A stretch of DNA of 41,152 bases from CAUZJO01 sp963580245 (GTDB lineage: Bacteria > Sumerlaeota > Sumerlaeia > MVZB01), in contig CAUZJO010000018.1 in assembly GCA_963580245.1 (NCBI GenBank), positions 1 through 41,152 of the forward strand, given 5' to 3'. Position numbers and translations under genes: made by a program. Numbering within the stretch: position 1 is the stretch's first letter; the number at the start of each line of letters is the position of its first letter. Below, in pieces: positions 8,233-19,402 of this stretch. Under the pieces are notes generated by a model. The model was not told the DNA's origin, made no database searches, and saw only the letters and a list, made by a program, of their open reading frames with translations.

Positions 8233-9471
8233 ATGGAAACTTCACCTCCCACCACTTCCACCATCGACGCCGCCCGTCAGTTCGACATGCTGCGCGACTG
8301 CCTCTTCCGGGTCGGCCGGGTGATGGAAAACGTCGAGGACCTGGACCAACTGCTGCTCACGATCATTGAGGAGTGTAAAACACTGCTCAACTGCGAATCG
8401 GCCAGCATCGCGCTCCACGACCCCGAGAAGGGCGACCTCGCGTTCACCGTGGCATCCGGCGGTTCGGACAAGATCAAACAGTGGCGGATGGCGATGGGAC
8501 AGGGGATCGTCGGCCAGGTCGCGGTCAATCGCGAACCGATCATCTCCAATGACCCGCGCGGCGACAAGCGTTGGTTCACCGGCGTGGACGAGTCCACGGG
8601 CTTTGTCAGCCGCAATCTGGCCGCCGCCCCCATCACCCGCAACGAGGAACTGATCGGGGTCCTGGAAGTCCTGAACCGCCCCGGCGAGGAGGGGTTCGGC
8701 GAGGATGATCTGATCCTGCTGCAAATCTTCGCCGATCACGTCGGCATTGCGCTGGAGACCGAACGGCTGATCCAGGCCAAACAACAAAGCGAGCGGCTGG
8801 CCACGTTCGGCGTGGCACTGGCCGATATCGGTCACAACGTCAAGAACATCCTGATGCGCCTGCAATTTCCGACCAAGCTAATCGAACAGGCCGCGGACAA
8901 CGGAGACTGGAAACTGTTTCGCGGGGCGTGGCCGACGTTGCAGCGCGCCACCGACGAGATCAGCTCGCTGGTTCACGATATGCTCAACTACTCCAGAGCC
9001 CACGAGCCCGAGACGTGCGAGACCGACGTGATCGGCCTGCTCGATGAGATCGTCGAGTCCTATCGACCCAATGCCCAATCGAAGAGCGTAGTGCTGGAAA
9101 CCCAGTGGGAGACGCCTGCGCTGACGTGGCCGCTGGACCCCAAGGTGCTCAAGTACGGCCTGACCAACCTGGTCGGCAACGCCATCGAAGCGATCGCTGA
9201 GCACGGCGGCGCCAAGGTCACGGTGGGGGTCCAGCTCAAGAAAGACGGTGATGAGATGCACATCTCGATCGCCGACGACGGCCCCGGAATGCCCCCCGAG
9301 ATTCAGAAGAGGGTGTTCGACCCCTTCTTCAGCACGAAGAAGTCGAAGGGCACGGGGCTCGGTCTGGCCAACGTCAAAAAAGGGGTCGAGGAACACGGGG
9401 GCCGCGTCTTGCTCGAGACCGAGCCGCGGGTCGGCTCCACGTTTACGCTGGTTTTTCCCAAGACCCCTTAG
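8233..9471 (+). CDS. GAF-domain sensor histidine kinase
   Basis: 412 residues and no transmembrane segment, so it is a soluble sensor. A GAF domain spans about 25-180 (GQGIVGQVAVNREPIISND, ITRNEELIGVLEVLNRP). The phosphoacceptor is probably H201 in ADIGHNVKNIL. The ATP-binding domain has an N box TNLVGNAIEA (311-320), a G1 box ADDGPGMP (347-354), an F box FDPFFSTKKSKG (362-373) and a G2 box GTGLGL (373-378). It resembles NtrB/AtoS-class kinases that pair with sigma-54 activators. No receiver gene is adjacent, but two NtrC-type regulators lie at 12.2 and 16.6 kb and are candidate partners. The GAF ligand is unknown. Confidence 0.92.
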   Translation: METSPPTTSTIDAARQFDMLRDCLFRVGRVMENVEDLDQLLLTIIEECKTLLNCESASIALHDPEKGDLAFTVASGGSDKIKQWRMAMGQGIVGQVAVNREPIISNDPRGDKRWFTGVDESTGFVSRNLAAAPITRNEELIGVLEVLNRPGEEGFGEDDLILLQIFADHVGIALETERLIQAKQQSERLATFGVALADIGHNVKNILMRLQFPTKLIEQAADNGDWKLFRGAWPTLQRATDEISSLVHDMLNYSRAHEPETCETDVIGLLDEIVESYRPNAQSKSVVLETQWETPALTWPLDPKVLKYGLTNLVGNAIEAIAEHGGAKVTVGVQLKKDGDEMHISIADDGPGMPPEIQKRVFDPFFSTKKSKGTGLGLANVKKGVEEHGGRVLLETEPRVGSTFTLVFPKTP

Positions 9472-9603
9472 GGATCGTCGGGCACGGAGCCTGATTCAAG
9501 TCCCGCTCCCCATCTCACAAACTCCAATTTCTGAATCTCACCCCGCTCGATACGCCTGAAACGGTCGAACGATGGCTTGGCGGTGAAATAATATCGGATC
9601 GAC

Positions 9604-9642
9604 GAACCGGCCGAAGAAATGGTTTAAAAATGGGCCGGCTTC
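9604..9642. terminator. Possible shared terminator hairpin between convergent genes
   Basis: GAACCGGCC (9604-9612) can pair with GGCCGGCTTC (9633-9642), a GC-rich stem with one bulged base and a 20-base loop. It lies between the convergent histidine kinase and DUF3500-like genes, where a bidirectional terminator would be expected. No T-run follows, so the call is weak. Confidence 0.25.
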
Positions 9643-9670
9643 ATGACTCTTTAGGGACCGATAGTTCGCT

Positions 9671-10747
9671 TCAAGAAGGACGCTGAGTCGGGTTGTCGTC
9701 GGTCGGGGCGCGATGGGCGATGTGGACCCAGGTGTGAACGTGCGGCGATCCTCGGAAATACCAGACAAAGGCCGGACCTTCCACGCGCCAGCGATCCCAA
9801 ACCCCGTCGGTGCCGATATCGCCTTCCTTGTAGTAAGAGATTCTCAGGCTGTCAAAGCCCCCGTTCTTCTCGATACACTCGATGGCTTCATCGACATCAG
9901 ACTGGCGGAACATGGCCAGCAGGCTCCGCATGACCTCCTGCAAGTGTTGCTTCTGATCGGGAGAGAGTTCAGAAGCTGATAGCCCCGGCAGGTCCGCGTT
10001 GAATCCGCGCAAGATGATCGTGTCCTCATTGTCCGGCGGTGCCTGATCGAGCAGAGCCGTCTTGCGTTGCTTGCCGTCAAGGGATTCAAAGACTTGGTTG
10101 GCAAGCCTCCCCTGGTGCCACCAGACGTTGCCCGGATGATCGGGCGCTTCGTTGAACTTGGTGGCATGGCCGTAGAAGATGGGGCCGCCGAAAGCCACAT
10201 TGTCCACCGAGTTGCCGTCGGCCCGAATCGTCAGGTGGCGCCCCGTCATGACCCACTCGAATTTCTCTTCGCCCGGCCTGCCGAAGATCGCGCACGTATA
10301 ATTCCCAAGCCCGCCTGCATCGTCCTTCATCTGTCTCTGGAAACGCTCATATCCATCTTCGGAAACAACACCGCTGAGGATATGGCGGATCAATTCTTGT
10401 TGATCCGGCGTGTAAAGCGTTCCGACGGCTCCGATCTCCGGATCGACGACGTTCCAGTTGTTGGCGATTTTAAGACGCAATCGGTGGTCGAAAGGAAAGT
10501 GCATGACCTTGAGCTGCTCGGACGAGAGGCTATCGTAAAGGAGCTTCACAAAGGTTTCAGCCGGCTCTTGGGCTTTGGCCATCGCGGATGCACCGGCCGC
10601 AAGTTCGTTTGCCGGGGCCGCGGCGATGGCTGAACCGGCCACGGCCGCGGCGAGTGTTCCACCAACCGTTCTTATGAAATCTCGACGATTGATCTCGCCG
10701 CAAGCGGCGCGCCGGTCGGTCTTGATGGTCAGATTCGGCTCGCTCAT
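9671..10747 (-). CDS. Tat-exported DUF3500-like protein
   Basis: About 358 residues from the ATG at 10747; a GTG three codons earlier is possible, but GGGGGTG stands well placed before the ATG. The N-terminus has a twin-arginine signal, NRRDFIRTVGG, then a hydrophobic Ala-rich stretch to about APANELAAG, so the protein is exported folded. The body matches my memory of the DUF3500 family: FPFDHRLR near the N-terminal part and a C-terminal VWYFRGSPHVHTWVHIA segment rich in His and Trp. The His-rich end suggests metal binding, but the family has no established function that I know. It is followed upstream by the exported metallo-beta-lactamase-fold gene in the same orientation (about 127 bp gap). 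Confidence 0.75.
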   Translation of the reverse strand: MSEPNLTIKTDRRAACGEINRRDFIRTVGGTLAAAVAGSAIAAAPANELAAGASAMAKAQEPAETFVKLLYDSLSSEQLKVMHFPFDHRLRLKIANNWNVVDPEIGAVGTLYTPDQQELIRHILSGVVSEDGYERFQRQMKDDAGGLGNYTCAIFGRPGEEKFEWVMTGRHLTIRADGNSVDNVAFGGPIFYGHATKFNEAPDHPGNVWWHQGRLANQVFESLDGKQRKTALLDQAPPDNEDTIILRGFNADLPGLSASELSPDQKQHLQEVMRSLLAMFRQSDVDEAIECIEKNGGFDSLRISYYKEGDIGTDGVWDRWRVEGPAFVWYFRGSPHVHTWVHIAHRAPTDDNPTQRPS

Positions 10748-10873
10748 GATCAACACCCCCGCTTCAGTTAGTATGACGTCATTCTATCGCCCAGCCCACC
10801 GATCAGTCCATAAGAACCTGCCCGCTTTTGGGGTGAAAATGGACCTCGATTTCCCCGGTCCTGGGGCCGCGAC

Positions 10874-11740
10874 TCATTTATCGAAGCTTTGGACGATCGT
10901 CGAGATCCAGCGTTCTTCACTGATGAATCCTTCACCCCAGCCGTCCCACTTGTCGGGCAGGCCCTCATCATGGATTTGCTCCAGTGACATGCCCTCCTCA
11001 AGACGCTTCTTCACGAATTCCGTCGTCTCTCCGAGCATGGCGTGAAACGCCTTGAGATCGTCGAGCGTCCCCAAGGGACCGTGCCCCGGAATGATCTTGG
11101 CGTCCGGCGGCAGCTCTTTGAGCACTTCGCCCACGTTCTTCGCGTAGCCCGCCACGTCACCGCCGCGCTTCAGATCGACGAATGGAAACCGGCCGTTGAA
11201 GAAGTGGTCGCCCATGTGGACCACGTGGGATCGAGTGAAAAAGATCACGCTGTCGGTGTCGGTGTGGCCGTTTGGAAAATGAATCGCGCGGATTTCCTCG
11301 CCGTTGAAATGGACCGAAAGGGCTTCGTCGAAGGTGATCACCGGCAACCCTTCCTTCACCATTGGGGAATCACTTCCCGCAAGGCGCTTGCGTACGTTGG
11401 CGTGAGCGATGATCGACGCTTCGCGGCCGAACTCAGGGTTCCCGCCAACGTGGTCGCCGTGGAAATGGGTGTTGAGGACGAACTTGAGTTTACCCTCGCC
11501 CAACTTCTTCAACGCCGCGCGAATTTTTTCGGCCAACGGGGCGAACTGATCGTCGACGAGCAGGACACCGTCGGCCCCGGCTGAGACGCCAATATTGCCG
11601 CCCTTTCCCTCGATCATGTAAACATTCTCCGACACATGTGTCGTTTTGATCTCGACCTCGGAAAAATCCCGTTGCGCCGCCGTGTCGCTCGCCCACGGAA
11701 CCTGCGTCGCAATGATCGCAAATGCGATTAGCCGTTTCAT
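10874..11740 (-). CDS. Exported metallo-beta-lactamase-fold hydrolase
   Basis: 288 residues from the ATG at 11740, which has GGAGG seven bases upstream; this decides the start over the longer open frame to 11893. Residues 1-22 form a signal peptide ending near DTAAQ. The zinc ligands are all visible: THFHGDH (H92, H94, D96, H97), H159 in PNGHTD, D178 in MGDHFF and H220 in IPGHG. This order is that of the superfamily's dinuclear zinc site. It resembles the periplasmic branch related to subclass B class A-like hydrolases rather than true carbapenemases. The substrate is unknown. It precedes the DUF3500-like gene on the same strand and may be co-transcribed with it. Confidence 0.85.
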   Translation of the reverse strand: MKRLIAFAIIATQVPWASDTAAQRDFSEVEIKTTHVSENVYMIEGKGGNIGVSAGADGVLLVDDQFAPLAEKIRAALKKLGEGKLKFVLNTHFHGDHVGGNPEFGREASIIAHANVRKRLAGSDSPMVKEGLPVITFDEALSVHFNGEEIRAIHFPNGHTDTDSVIFFTRSHVVHMGDHFFNGRFPFVDLKRGGDVAGYAKNVGEVLKELPPDAKIIPGHGPLGTLDDLKAFHAMLGETTEFVKKRLEEGMSLEQIHDEGLPDKWDGWGEGFISEERWISTIVQSFDK

Positions 11741-12216
11741 CTTCGCGCCTCCACTCGAACCCCGAATCAAGGGAACTCTCGCGCGCCGCGCGCCCCCTAG
11801 CCAATCCAACTCACGCGCGGAAACGAGATAGCTCAACCGGGATTCTCCGCTTGAATCCTCGCTGATGCTTCTGTCAGATGCCAACATCGGCAAATCATGG
11901 CCGCCGCGCCGCTATCAGTCCAGATCAGATATTGAATGCAACAAGGGGAAAAGGCAAGTGGACGGCGACACCTTCTTACACCCGAATCGCCCCCGTCGGC
12001 GTGATAGAGGCCTCGGGTCCCGCGCCCGGAATCCACCACGGCCGGGTCTCCCAAGCCTCCCTCCGGACCAGAACTCACCCCCATTACGTCACCTTCTGCA
12101 TTCCCATTTTTGAATGACACCGGGGAACGCGGCGGCGACTCGATTAGTGGTTTCAATCAGGCGTGGCTGTGTTAAAATACCTCGAATGTGCGTTTGAGTC
12201 AGTCATCAAGGTTCTG
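11741..12216. other. Divergent intergenic region
   Basis: 476 bp between the hydrolase gene (minus) and the first NtrC-type regulator (plus). Overlapping frames of 79-107 codons occur but show no family features and cover each other, so I treat them as chance. Near the right end, TAAAAT (12173-12178) preceded by TTTCAA 16 bp upstream is a weak promoter candidate. It would place the transcript start near 12185, which supports the regulator starting at 12217 rather than at 12163. No sigma-54 promoter pattern was found here. Confidence 0.35.
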
Positions 12217-13632
<1,416 letters not shown>

Positions 13633-13671
13633 CGCGCGGGCGAGCGTCGTCGGCGCCGGCCGGGATGCAAG

Positions 13672-16434
13672 ATGACCAACGCCGCATTGACAGAACTCGT
13701 CGAGCCGCGGACCTCCCCCGATAAACCGCCCGAGATCGGAGATTACGTCGGGCCCGAGATGGGGCGCGCGGAGTTTCTGGACCGGGGCAAGGTCTACCGC
13801 GGAGACCTGTGCGACTGGCTGAGCGAGCATAACCACCTGCGGCGCAGTCTGTCCGTTATTCATCGATTCACGCGAGCCCACGATCAGCTCATCGCCGCCG
13901 TCCACGCGCGGGTGGTCCACCAATGGGAGGGCGGGGGTCACGGTCATCCGCCGAGGATCTGCGTGGTGGCCCTGGGCGGATTCGGACGCCGAGAGCTGGT
14001 GCTGCACTCCGACGTTGACCTGATGGTGCTGATGGAGAAAGCCACGGGTGAGACGGAGCGGTTCGTCAGGGTGATGATGCTGGATCTGATCGACCTGCGT
14101 TTGGATTTGGGTCACGTTGCGCGCACGCCCGCCGATTGCGTGGCGAAGATCGGAAGCGATCTGGAATCGGCAACCGCCATGACCGAGAGCCACTACATCG
14201 CCGGCAGCCGCACCCTGTTCAATCATTATTTCGACGCTTACAAGGCCGCCATGCGCGGCGGTGGCCGGCGCTGGTTTTTGCGGGCCATTTATGGGCAGAA
14301 CCAGGAGCGTCGCAAGAAGTACGAATCGACCGTCTTTTTGCTCGAACCCGACCTCAAGGACGGGATCGGCGGCCTGCGCGACGTGCATGGGGTCCAGTGG
14401 ACGCTGTTTGCCCACGGCGGCAGCACCGACCTGCGCCAGTTACTCGAATACGCGGATTTCAAGGAGGACGACTTGCGCCATTACCGCGACGCGATCGCCA
14501 TGGTGCACGTCGTGCGCAACGAACTCCACATCCTCGCGGGCGCGCAGAACGACCAGCTCATTTTCGACCTTCAGCCGGGCGTGGCCGAGCGGCTGGGTTA
14601 CGAGCCGAGGCAGCACCGATCGGCGGCCGAGGTCTTCATGGGGGCCTATTATCGCCACGCACGGGTCGTCGAACGGATGTCTCAGCGCGCGATCGGCGCG
14701 CTGGCGCGGCGCGAACGCTCGATGCTGGGCGGCCTGGTCGGAACGTTGCACCGCCGCAAGCTCGATCCGCACCTGACCGTTCAGGACAACATCCTCTTCG
14801 TCAACGATGGGCAGACTGATTACTTCAAGCAGGACCCCCGCCGGATCATGGGCCTGTTCGAGCGGGCCGTGCGCGGGGGCTATCGGATCGGCCATCGCAC
14901 GCTGGACCGCCTGACTCGGATCAGCCACAAGCTGGGTCCCGCCTTCCGGCTCGAACCGGCCAACGGCGAGTCGTTTAAGCGCCTGCTCAGAGGCCCCTGG
15001 AACGTGGCCAACATCCTGGCCGATATGCACGAGTGCGGCATCCTTGGCAAGTTGATCCCGGAATTCGAGCGGCTGCGCCACATGGTGCGCATCGACTACT
15101 ATCACCATTACACGGTGGACGAGCATTCGCTGCGGGCCATGATGATGGCCGAGGACCTGCTGCGCCACGGGCCGAGCAACCGGCCGCTCGAGGCGCGGAT
15201 CGCTTCGGAGATCATGCGCTGGAATTTGCTCAACCTCGCGCTGTTGCTTCACGACGTTGGGAAAGGCTACGGCTCGGGTCACGCCTTGCGCGGCGGTCAG
15301 CTCGCCCAGCGCATCGGCGACCGGCTGGGAATGCCTCGCGAGGACATCGAAACGGTCCGCTTCTTGGTCCTTTCCCATCTCAAGCTCACGCATGCCTCCC
15401 AACGGCGCGATTTCTCCGATCCGGCCGTGGCCGACGCGTTGGCCCGCGAGATTCGTTCCCTCGAACGACTGAAAATGCTTTACGTGCACACGGTTTGCGA
15501 CCTCAAGGCCGTCAGCCCCGATGCCTGGAACGACTGGAAGGGCCAACTCCTGGCCGAGTGCTATCAGCGGACCGCGGCGATTCTGAGCGGGACCCACCCC
15601 GATTCGATCCGGCCCAAGCCCGACCTCGAACTTCTCAAGCGGGAGGTTTTGCGCGCGCTTGCCGACCAAGCGAGAAGGAACCGAACGAAATGGCGTCTCG
15701 ATCAAGCATTTGAGGAGGACCTTGATGTCTTCCTCCAAAACCTCACGGAGCGCTATATACAGCACACCGCGCCCGCGGCCATCGCGCACCACTTCGAGCT
15801 GCGCCGCGCGTTGACGCCCGAGAACCTGGTCGCGTGGGAATTGCAGCCGTACCGGGGGGCGGGTTACTGCGAGCTCGATATCTGCGCCATCGACCTGCCG
15901 GGCCTGTTCAGCAGTATCTGCGGGGCGTTGATGGCCAAGGGGATCAACATCTGGGGGGCGCATATCTTCTCGACCAGCGACGGCTACGCCATCAATCAAA
16001 TCCAGGTCACTGATCTCGAGAACAAGCCCCTGCCGGCCGGCCTGCGCATCGAGCGTTTGCGCCAAGACCTCAACCAGGTGCTGAAGGGCGAAAAGACCAT
16101 TGATCAGCTTATCGAGAAACACCAGGCGCGGCGTCCTCGACGTCTTAAGGCCAAGGCGCCCTACCCCACAAGCGTCCACTTCGACAACACCTCTTCGCAA
16201 CTCCACACGCTGCTCGAATTCCGCAGCAGCGACCGCCCCGGGCTGCTCTTCGACATTACGCGCGCGATCCGCCAGTGCGGGCTCGATATCCACCGGGCCA
16301 ATATCAACACCGAGGCCTACGGCGTGGTTGACGTATTCAACGTCACCGATTTGGAATACAATAAGATTCATGATTCGACGGCGCGAAAAAAGATCGAACA
16401 GACGATAACCGAAGCGATTGACGGCAGTCATTAG
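13672..16434 (+). CDS. glnD: Bifunctional [protein-PII] uridylyltransferase/uridylyl-removing enzyme
   Basis: 920 residues, a normal GlnD length, with all parts present. The nucleotidyltransferase motif is GGFGRRELVLHSDVDLMVL (about 102-120) with its metal aspartates. The PII-UTase helical region includes LLEPDLKDGIGGLRDVH. The HD hydrolase domain has YHHYTVDEHSL (about 475) and LLLHDVGKG (about 525). Two C-terminal ACT domains follow (ELDICAIDLPGLFSSICGAL and LEFRSSDRPGLLFDITRAI). The enzyme adds or removes UMP on PII according to glutamine level, feeding nitrogen status to GlnE and NtrBC. No glnB, glnA or amtB is in the window. Its position between two NtrC-type activators fits nitrogen regulation. 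The gene ends with TAG. Confidence 0.96.
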   Translation: MTNAALTELVEPRTSPDKPPEIGDYVGPEMGRAEFLDRGKVYRGDLCDWLSEHNHLRRSLSVIHRFTRAHDQLIAAVHARVVHQWEGGGHGHPPRICVVALGGFGRRELVLHSDVDLMVLMEKATGETERFVRVMMLDLIDLRLDLGHVARTPADCVAKIGSDLESATAMTESHYIAGSRTLFNHYFDAYKAAMRGGGRRWFLRAIYGQNQERRKKYESTVFLLEPDLKDGIGGLRDVHGVQWTLFAHGGSTDLRQLLEYADFKEDDLRHYRDAIAMVHVVRNELHILAGAQNDQLIFDLQPGVAERLGYEPRQHRSAAEVFMGAYYRHARVVERMSQRAIGALARRERSMLGGLVGTLHRRKLDPHLTVQDNILFVNDGQTDYFKQDPRRIMGLFERAVRGGYRIGHRTLDRLTRISHKLGPAFRLEPANGESFKRLLRGPWNVANILADMHECGILGKLIPEFERLRHMVRIDYYHHYTVDEHSLRAMMMAEDLLRHGPSNRPLEARIASEIMRWNLLNLALLLHDVGKGYGSGHALRGGQLAQRIGDRLGMPREDIETVRFLVLSHLKLTHASQRRDFSDPAVADALAREIRSLERLKMLYVHTVCDLKAVSPDAWNDWKGQLLAECYQRTAAILSGTHPDSIRPKPDLELLKREVLRALADQARRNRTKWRLDQAFEEDLDVFLQNLTERYIQHTAPAAIAHHFELRRALTPENLVAWELQPYRGAGYCELDICAIDLPGLFSSICGALMAKGINIWGAHIFSTSDGYAINQIQVTDLENKPLPAGLRIERLRQDLNQVLKGEKTIDQLIEKHQARRPRRLKAKAPYPTSVHFDNTSSQLHTLLEFRSSDRPGLLFDITRAIRQCGLDIHRANINTEAYGVVDVFNVTDLEYNKIHDSTARKKIEQTITEAIDGSH

Positions 16435-16578
16435 CCGAGAAAAAGATCCCCCTCATGCCTACCCATGGAATGAACTCGTCATCGGGCTCCGAACGCCGAT
16501 TCCCTAGCCGCCGCGGGCGAAGCTCTTTTGCGCGGCGAAGAGGACGTTGCGTCCTGACGGGAGAGAGGGCCGGACCTC

Positions 16579-18018
16579 ATGAAAGCTGAGCAGGCTGGCG
16601 CCGCGAACCGTGGCCGGGTGGTCATCTTCGACGACGAGGTCGCGATGGGCCGCATCCTCGTCAAGACCCTGGGTTTGGAGGGGTTCGAGGCCAAGGCCTT
16701 CACCAATCCGGTCGAGGGCCTGAACGCCTTGGGCCAGTTGCAGCCCGACGTGCTCTTGACCGATATGCGCATGCCGGGGCTGGACGGGATGGCCGTCCTG
16801 GACCGCGTGCGAAAGGAATACCCCGACGTCCCGGTGCTCCTGCTGACCGCCTACGGGACGGTGGAGGGGGCCGTCGCCGCCATGCAGGCGGGCGCTTATA
16901 ACTACATCACCAAACCCTTTGACCAGTCCAACCTCCTCGCCCAGATCAACCGGGCCATCGATCATCGCCGGATGGCGCAGGAGAACGCCCGGCTCAGCGA
17001 GAGGTTCTCCCATCGCGATCAGGGGCGGCAGATTCTGGGCGAGTCGCGGGCGATCCGGCACGTTCGCGAGATGATCGCGCGCGCGGCGCCCACGGACTCC
17101 TCGGTTTTGCTCACCGGGCCCAGCGGCGTCGGCAAGGAACTGGCGGCCTCGGCCATCCACAATCAGAGCGGGCGCGCGGGCGGCCGGTTTGTCGCCATCA
17201 ACTGTCCCTCGATCCCACAGACGCTGATCGAGAGCGAAATGTTCGGTTACGAGCGCGGGGCGTTTACCGGTGCCGACCGCTCGAAGATGGGCCTGGTCGA
17301 GCTGGCGCAGGGGGGGACGCTGTTCCTCGACGAGGTCGCCGAGCTGCCCATCGAGATGCAGGTCAAGCTGCTGCGGGTGATTCAGGAGCGTGAGCTCCAG
17401 CGCGTGGGCGGGCTGCGCCAAATCCCGGTCGACCTGCGTCTGATCGCCGCGACCAACCGAGACTTGGTTCAGGAACTGAAGGGGGGTCGCTTCCGAGAAG
17501 ACCTCTATTTCCGTCTCAACGTGATTCAGATCGAACTGCCCTCCCTAAAAGAACGGCCCGAAGACATCCCCCTGCTGGTCCACCATTTCGTCGAGCACCT
17601 CGGCCGGCGGATTATGAAACGGCCCGGCATGCGATTGACCGAAGAGGCGATGGAGGTGCTAATGGCCTATGATTGGCCAGGCAACGTGCGTGAGTTGGAG
17701 AACGTCATCGAGAGGGCCTATGTCCTCTCCACCGGACCGGAGATCGTGCCGACGGACCTGACCCTCGACATGCGACGCGTGCGCTCGGCCGTCAGGGGAG
17801 AGACCGACCCGACCGAAGATGAGGAGCAGGCGCGCGCGTGGCCGATTGAATATCGTCAGGCCCGCGACCGGTTCGAACGCGAGTATTTGCTCCAGCTCTT
17901 GGAGAAGGCGGCCGGCAACATGACCCAAGCCGCCCAAATCTCGGGCATCAGCCGTCGCAACCTCTACGACAAACTCCAAAAAGTCGGCCTCCACGAATCG
18001 GAGGCGAGGAAGAAATAA
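16579..18018 (+). CDS. NtrC-type sigma-54-dependent response regulator (second copy)
   Basis: 479 residues. Receiver domain: IFDDE (16-20), phosphoacceptor D62 (LLTDMRMPG), K112 (ITKPFD). AAA+ domain: Walker A GPSGVGKE (180-187), canonical GAFTGA loop (227-232), Walker B GTLFLDEV (246-253). The C-terminal Fis-type helix-turn-helix is AAGNMTQAAQISGISRRNLYDKL. A purine-rich GGGAGAGAGGG lies 10-20 bp before the ATG. It lies 144 bp after glnD. It differs from the regulator at 12.2 kb in loop and DNA-reading helix, so the two probably act on different promoters. No conserved binding site could be recognised in the window. Confidence 0.93.
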   Translation: MKAEQAGAANRGRVVIFDDEVAMGRILVKTLGLEGFEAKAFTNPVEGLNALGQLQPDVLLTDMRMPGLDGMAVLDRVRKEYPDVPVLLLTAYGTVEGAVAAMQAGAYNYITKPFDQSNLLAQINRAIDHRRMAQENARLSERFSHRDQGRQILGESRAIRHVREMIARAAPTDSSVLLTGPSGVGKELAASAIHNQSGRAGGRFVAINCPSIPQTLIESEMFGYERGAFTGADRSKMGLVELAQGGTLFLDEVAELPIEMQVKLLRVIQERELQRVGGLRQIPVDLRLIAATNRDLVQELKGGRFREDLYFRLNVIQIELPSLKERPEDIPLLVHHFVEHLGRRIMKRPGMRLTEEAMEVLMAYDWPGNVRELENVIERAYVLSTGPEIVPTDLTLDMRRVRSAVRGETDPTEDEEQARAWPIEYRQARDRFEREYLLQLLEKAAGNMTQAAQISGISRRNLYDKLQKVGLHESEARKK

Positions 18019-18432
18019 TTGGTTGCCCTGAAGAAACTGATCGACGCCGCGCTCTCAGACAAACCAGGGTTCATCGAACGGCCCCAGGGCGGCCACTGAT
18101 TCCCGGTCGGCGGTCCACCCCCACCCACCGCGCCGTCGGTCCTACCTCCCGCGGCTACTGGCTCTCTGTCCAACCGACAACTCATGCTTCAGGCATCTCC
18201 ATTCCGTACACCCACTTCATCATTTTGAACCTTTTTTTTTGTTTTGGGCTGTACGAAACGTCGAAAGACGGGCGCGGAGAATCGCGAGCAAATCCGCGAG
18301 CTGGTGGCGGCGATTCTGGGGCGCAGGGACAGGTTTTAGGGCCGGGGTCCGGATGAGGGGGATTCCGCCGTATCCTCAAGCTCTAACTTTCACGTGGAGT
18401 GGACGGGCGGCGTGAGCTAGATTCGGCGCATC
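18019..18432. other. Intergenic region with T-tract inside an inverted repeat
   Basis: 414 bp between the second regulator and kdsA. It contains a run of nine T (18232-18240) then GTTTT. Around the run, CGTACACCCA (18205-18214) and TGGGCTGTACG (18245-18255) are inverted repeats with one bulge, leaving the T-tract in the loop. The short minus-strand frame over this region has no family features. This could be a factor-dependent transcription end or a bent regulatory site, but no function is shown. No clear promoter for kdsA was found. Confidence 0.35.
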
Positions 18433-19263
18433 ATGCCCGATCCCCTGACACTCCCCGCCCAGAGGCCGCTGCTCATCGCCGGGCCGTGCGTCATCGAATC
18501 CGAGGACCACGCCCGGATGATGGCCGACCGGATCCGGGAGGTGGCCGAGGCGGCGGGGGTGGCGCTGGTCTTTAAGGCCTCCTACGACAAAGCCAACCGC
18601 ACGTCGATCGAGTCCTATCGCGGGCCGGGGCTGGAGGAGGGGTTGCGCATCCTGGACGGCATCAAGCGCGACATGGGCGTGCCGATCCTGACCGATTTCC
18701 ACGAGCCCGGCCAGGCCGAGCCGGTCGCCCAGGTCGCCGACGTGTTGCAGGTGCCCGCCTACCTGTGTCGCCAGACCGACATGATCGTCGCGGCGGCGCG
18801 CACGGGGCGGGTGGTCAATATCAAGAAGGGCCAGTTCACGGCGCCGTGGGATATGGAGCACGCGGTGACCAAGGCCCGCCGGGCCGGGTGCGAGCGGGTC
18901 TGGCTGACCGAGCGCGGGACGTGCTTCGGCTACAACAATCTGGTCAGCGATCCCCGTTCGCTCGTCGAGATGTGCCGGTTGGGTTGCCCGGTCATCTTCG
19001 ACGCGACCCACAGCGTCCAGATCCCCAGCGGCGCGGGGGGCAAGAGCGGCGGTCGGCGCGAGTTGGTCGAGCCGCTGATCCGCGCGGCCGTCGCCGTGGG
19101 GGTCGACGGGGTCTTTCTCGAGGTCCACGACCGCCCCGACCAGGCCAAGAGCGACGGGCCCAACATGCTGCCCCTGGAGCGGCTTGGGGCGGTGTTGGAG
19201 ATGATCAAGCGGATCGACCAGGCCCGCCGCGCCGGCGAACCCCCCGAGCGACGAGACTTGTGA
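18433..19263 (+). CDS. kdsA: 3-deoxy-8-phosphooctulonate synthase
   Basis: 276 residues, full length. It condenses phosphoenolpyruvate with arabinose 5-phosphate to KDO 8-phosphate, the first dedicated step to the inner-core sugar of lipopolysaccharide. Motifs: IAGPCVIES (15-23), FKASYDKANRTS (about 48-59), LCRQTDMI, INIKKGQF, ERGTCFGYNNLVSD, FDATHSVQ and DGVFLEVHDRPDQAKSDGPN. The Cys in GPCVIES is C19, where metal-independent enzymes such as that of E. coli have Asn, so this should be the metal-dependent class. Its presence implies an outer membrane. It is followed by scpA 139 bp later in the same direction. Confidence 0.96.
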   Translation: MPDPLTLPAQRPLLIAGPCVIESEDHARMMADRIREVAEAAGVALVFKASYDKANRTSIESYRGPGLEEGLRILDGIKRDMGVPILTDFHEPGQAEPVAQVADVLQVPAYLCRQTDMIVAAARTGRVVNIKKGQFTAPWDMEHAVTKARRAGCERVWLTERGTCFGYNNLVSDPRSLVEMCRLGCPVIFDATHSVQIPSGAGGKSGGRRELVEPLIRAAVAVGVDGVFLEVHDRPDQAKSDGPNMLPLERLGAVLEMIKRIDQARRAGEPPERRDL

Positions 19264-19402
19264 TGGACATTCACGCCCCCGTGGGTGAAATTGAGCGGGA
19301 CGGATTCGGCAAGCCACGGTGAGCCTGAGCACCCGACCGGAGCCCGCCGGAATTGGCGCGGGGGGCGGTCGGTCCCGCGCCGCGCCGCTCGACGGATAAG
19401 CC

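Noticed and set aside
12121..12216. Sigma-54 promoter before the first NtrC-type regulator
   Set aside because: No TGGCAC-N5-TTGC pattern is present; only a weak sigma-70-like match.
14440..16431. Minus-strand open frame of 663 codons
   Set aside because: Antisense to glnD; no motifs.
18182..18379. Minus-strand 65-codon frame
   Set aside because: Pro/Arg-rich, no ribosome site, and covers the T-tract region; probably chance.
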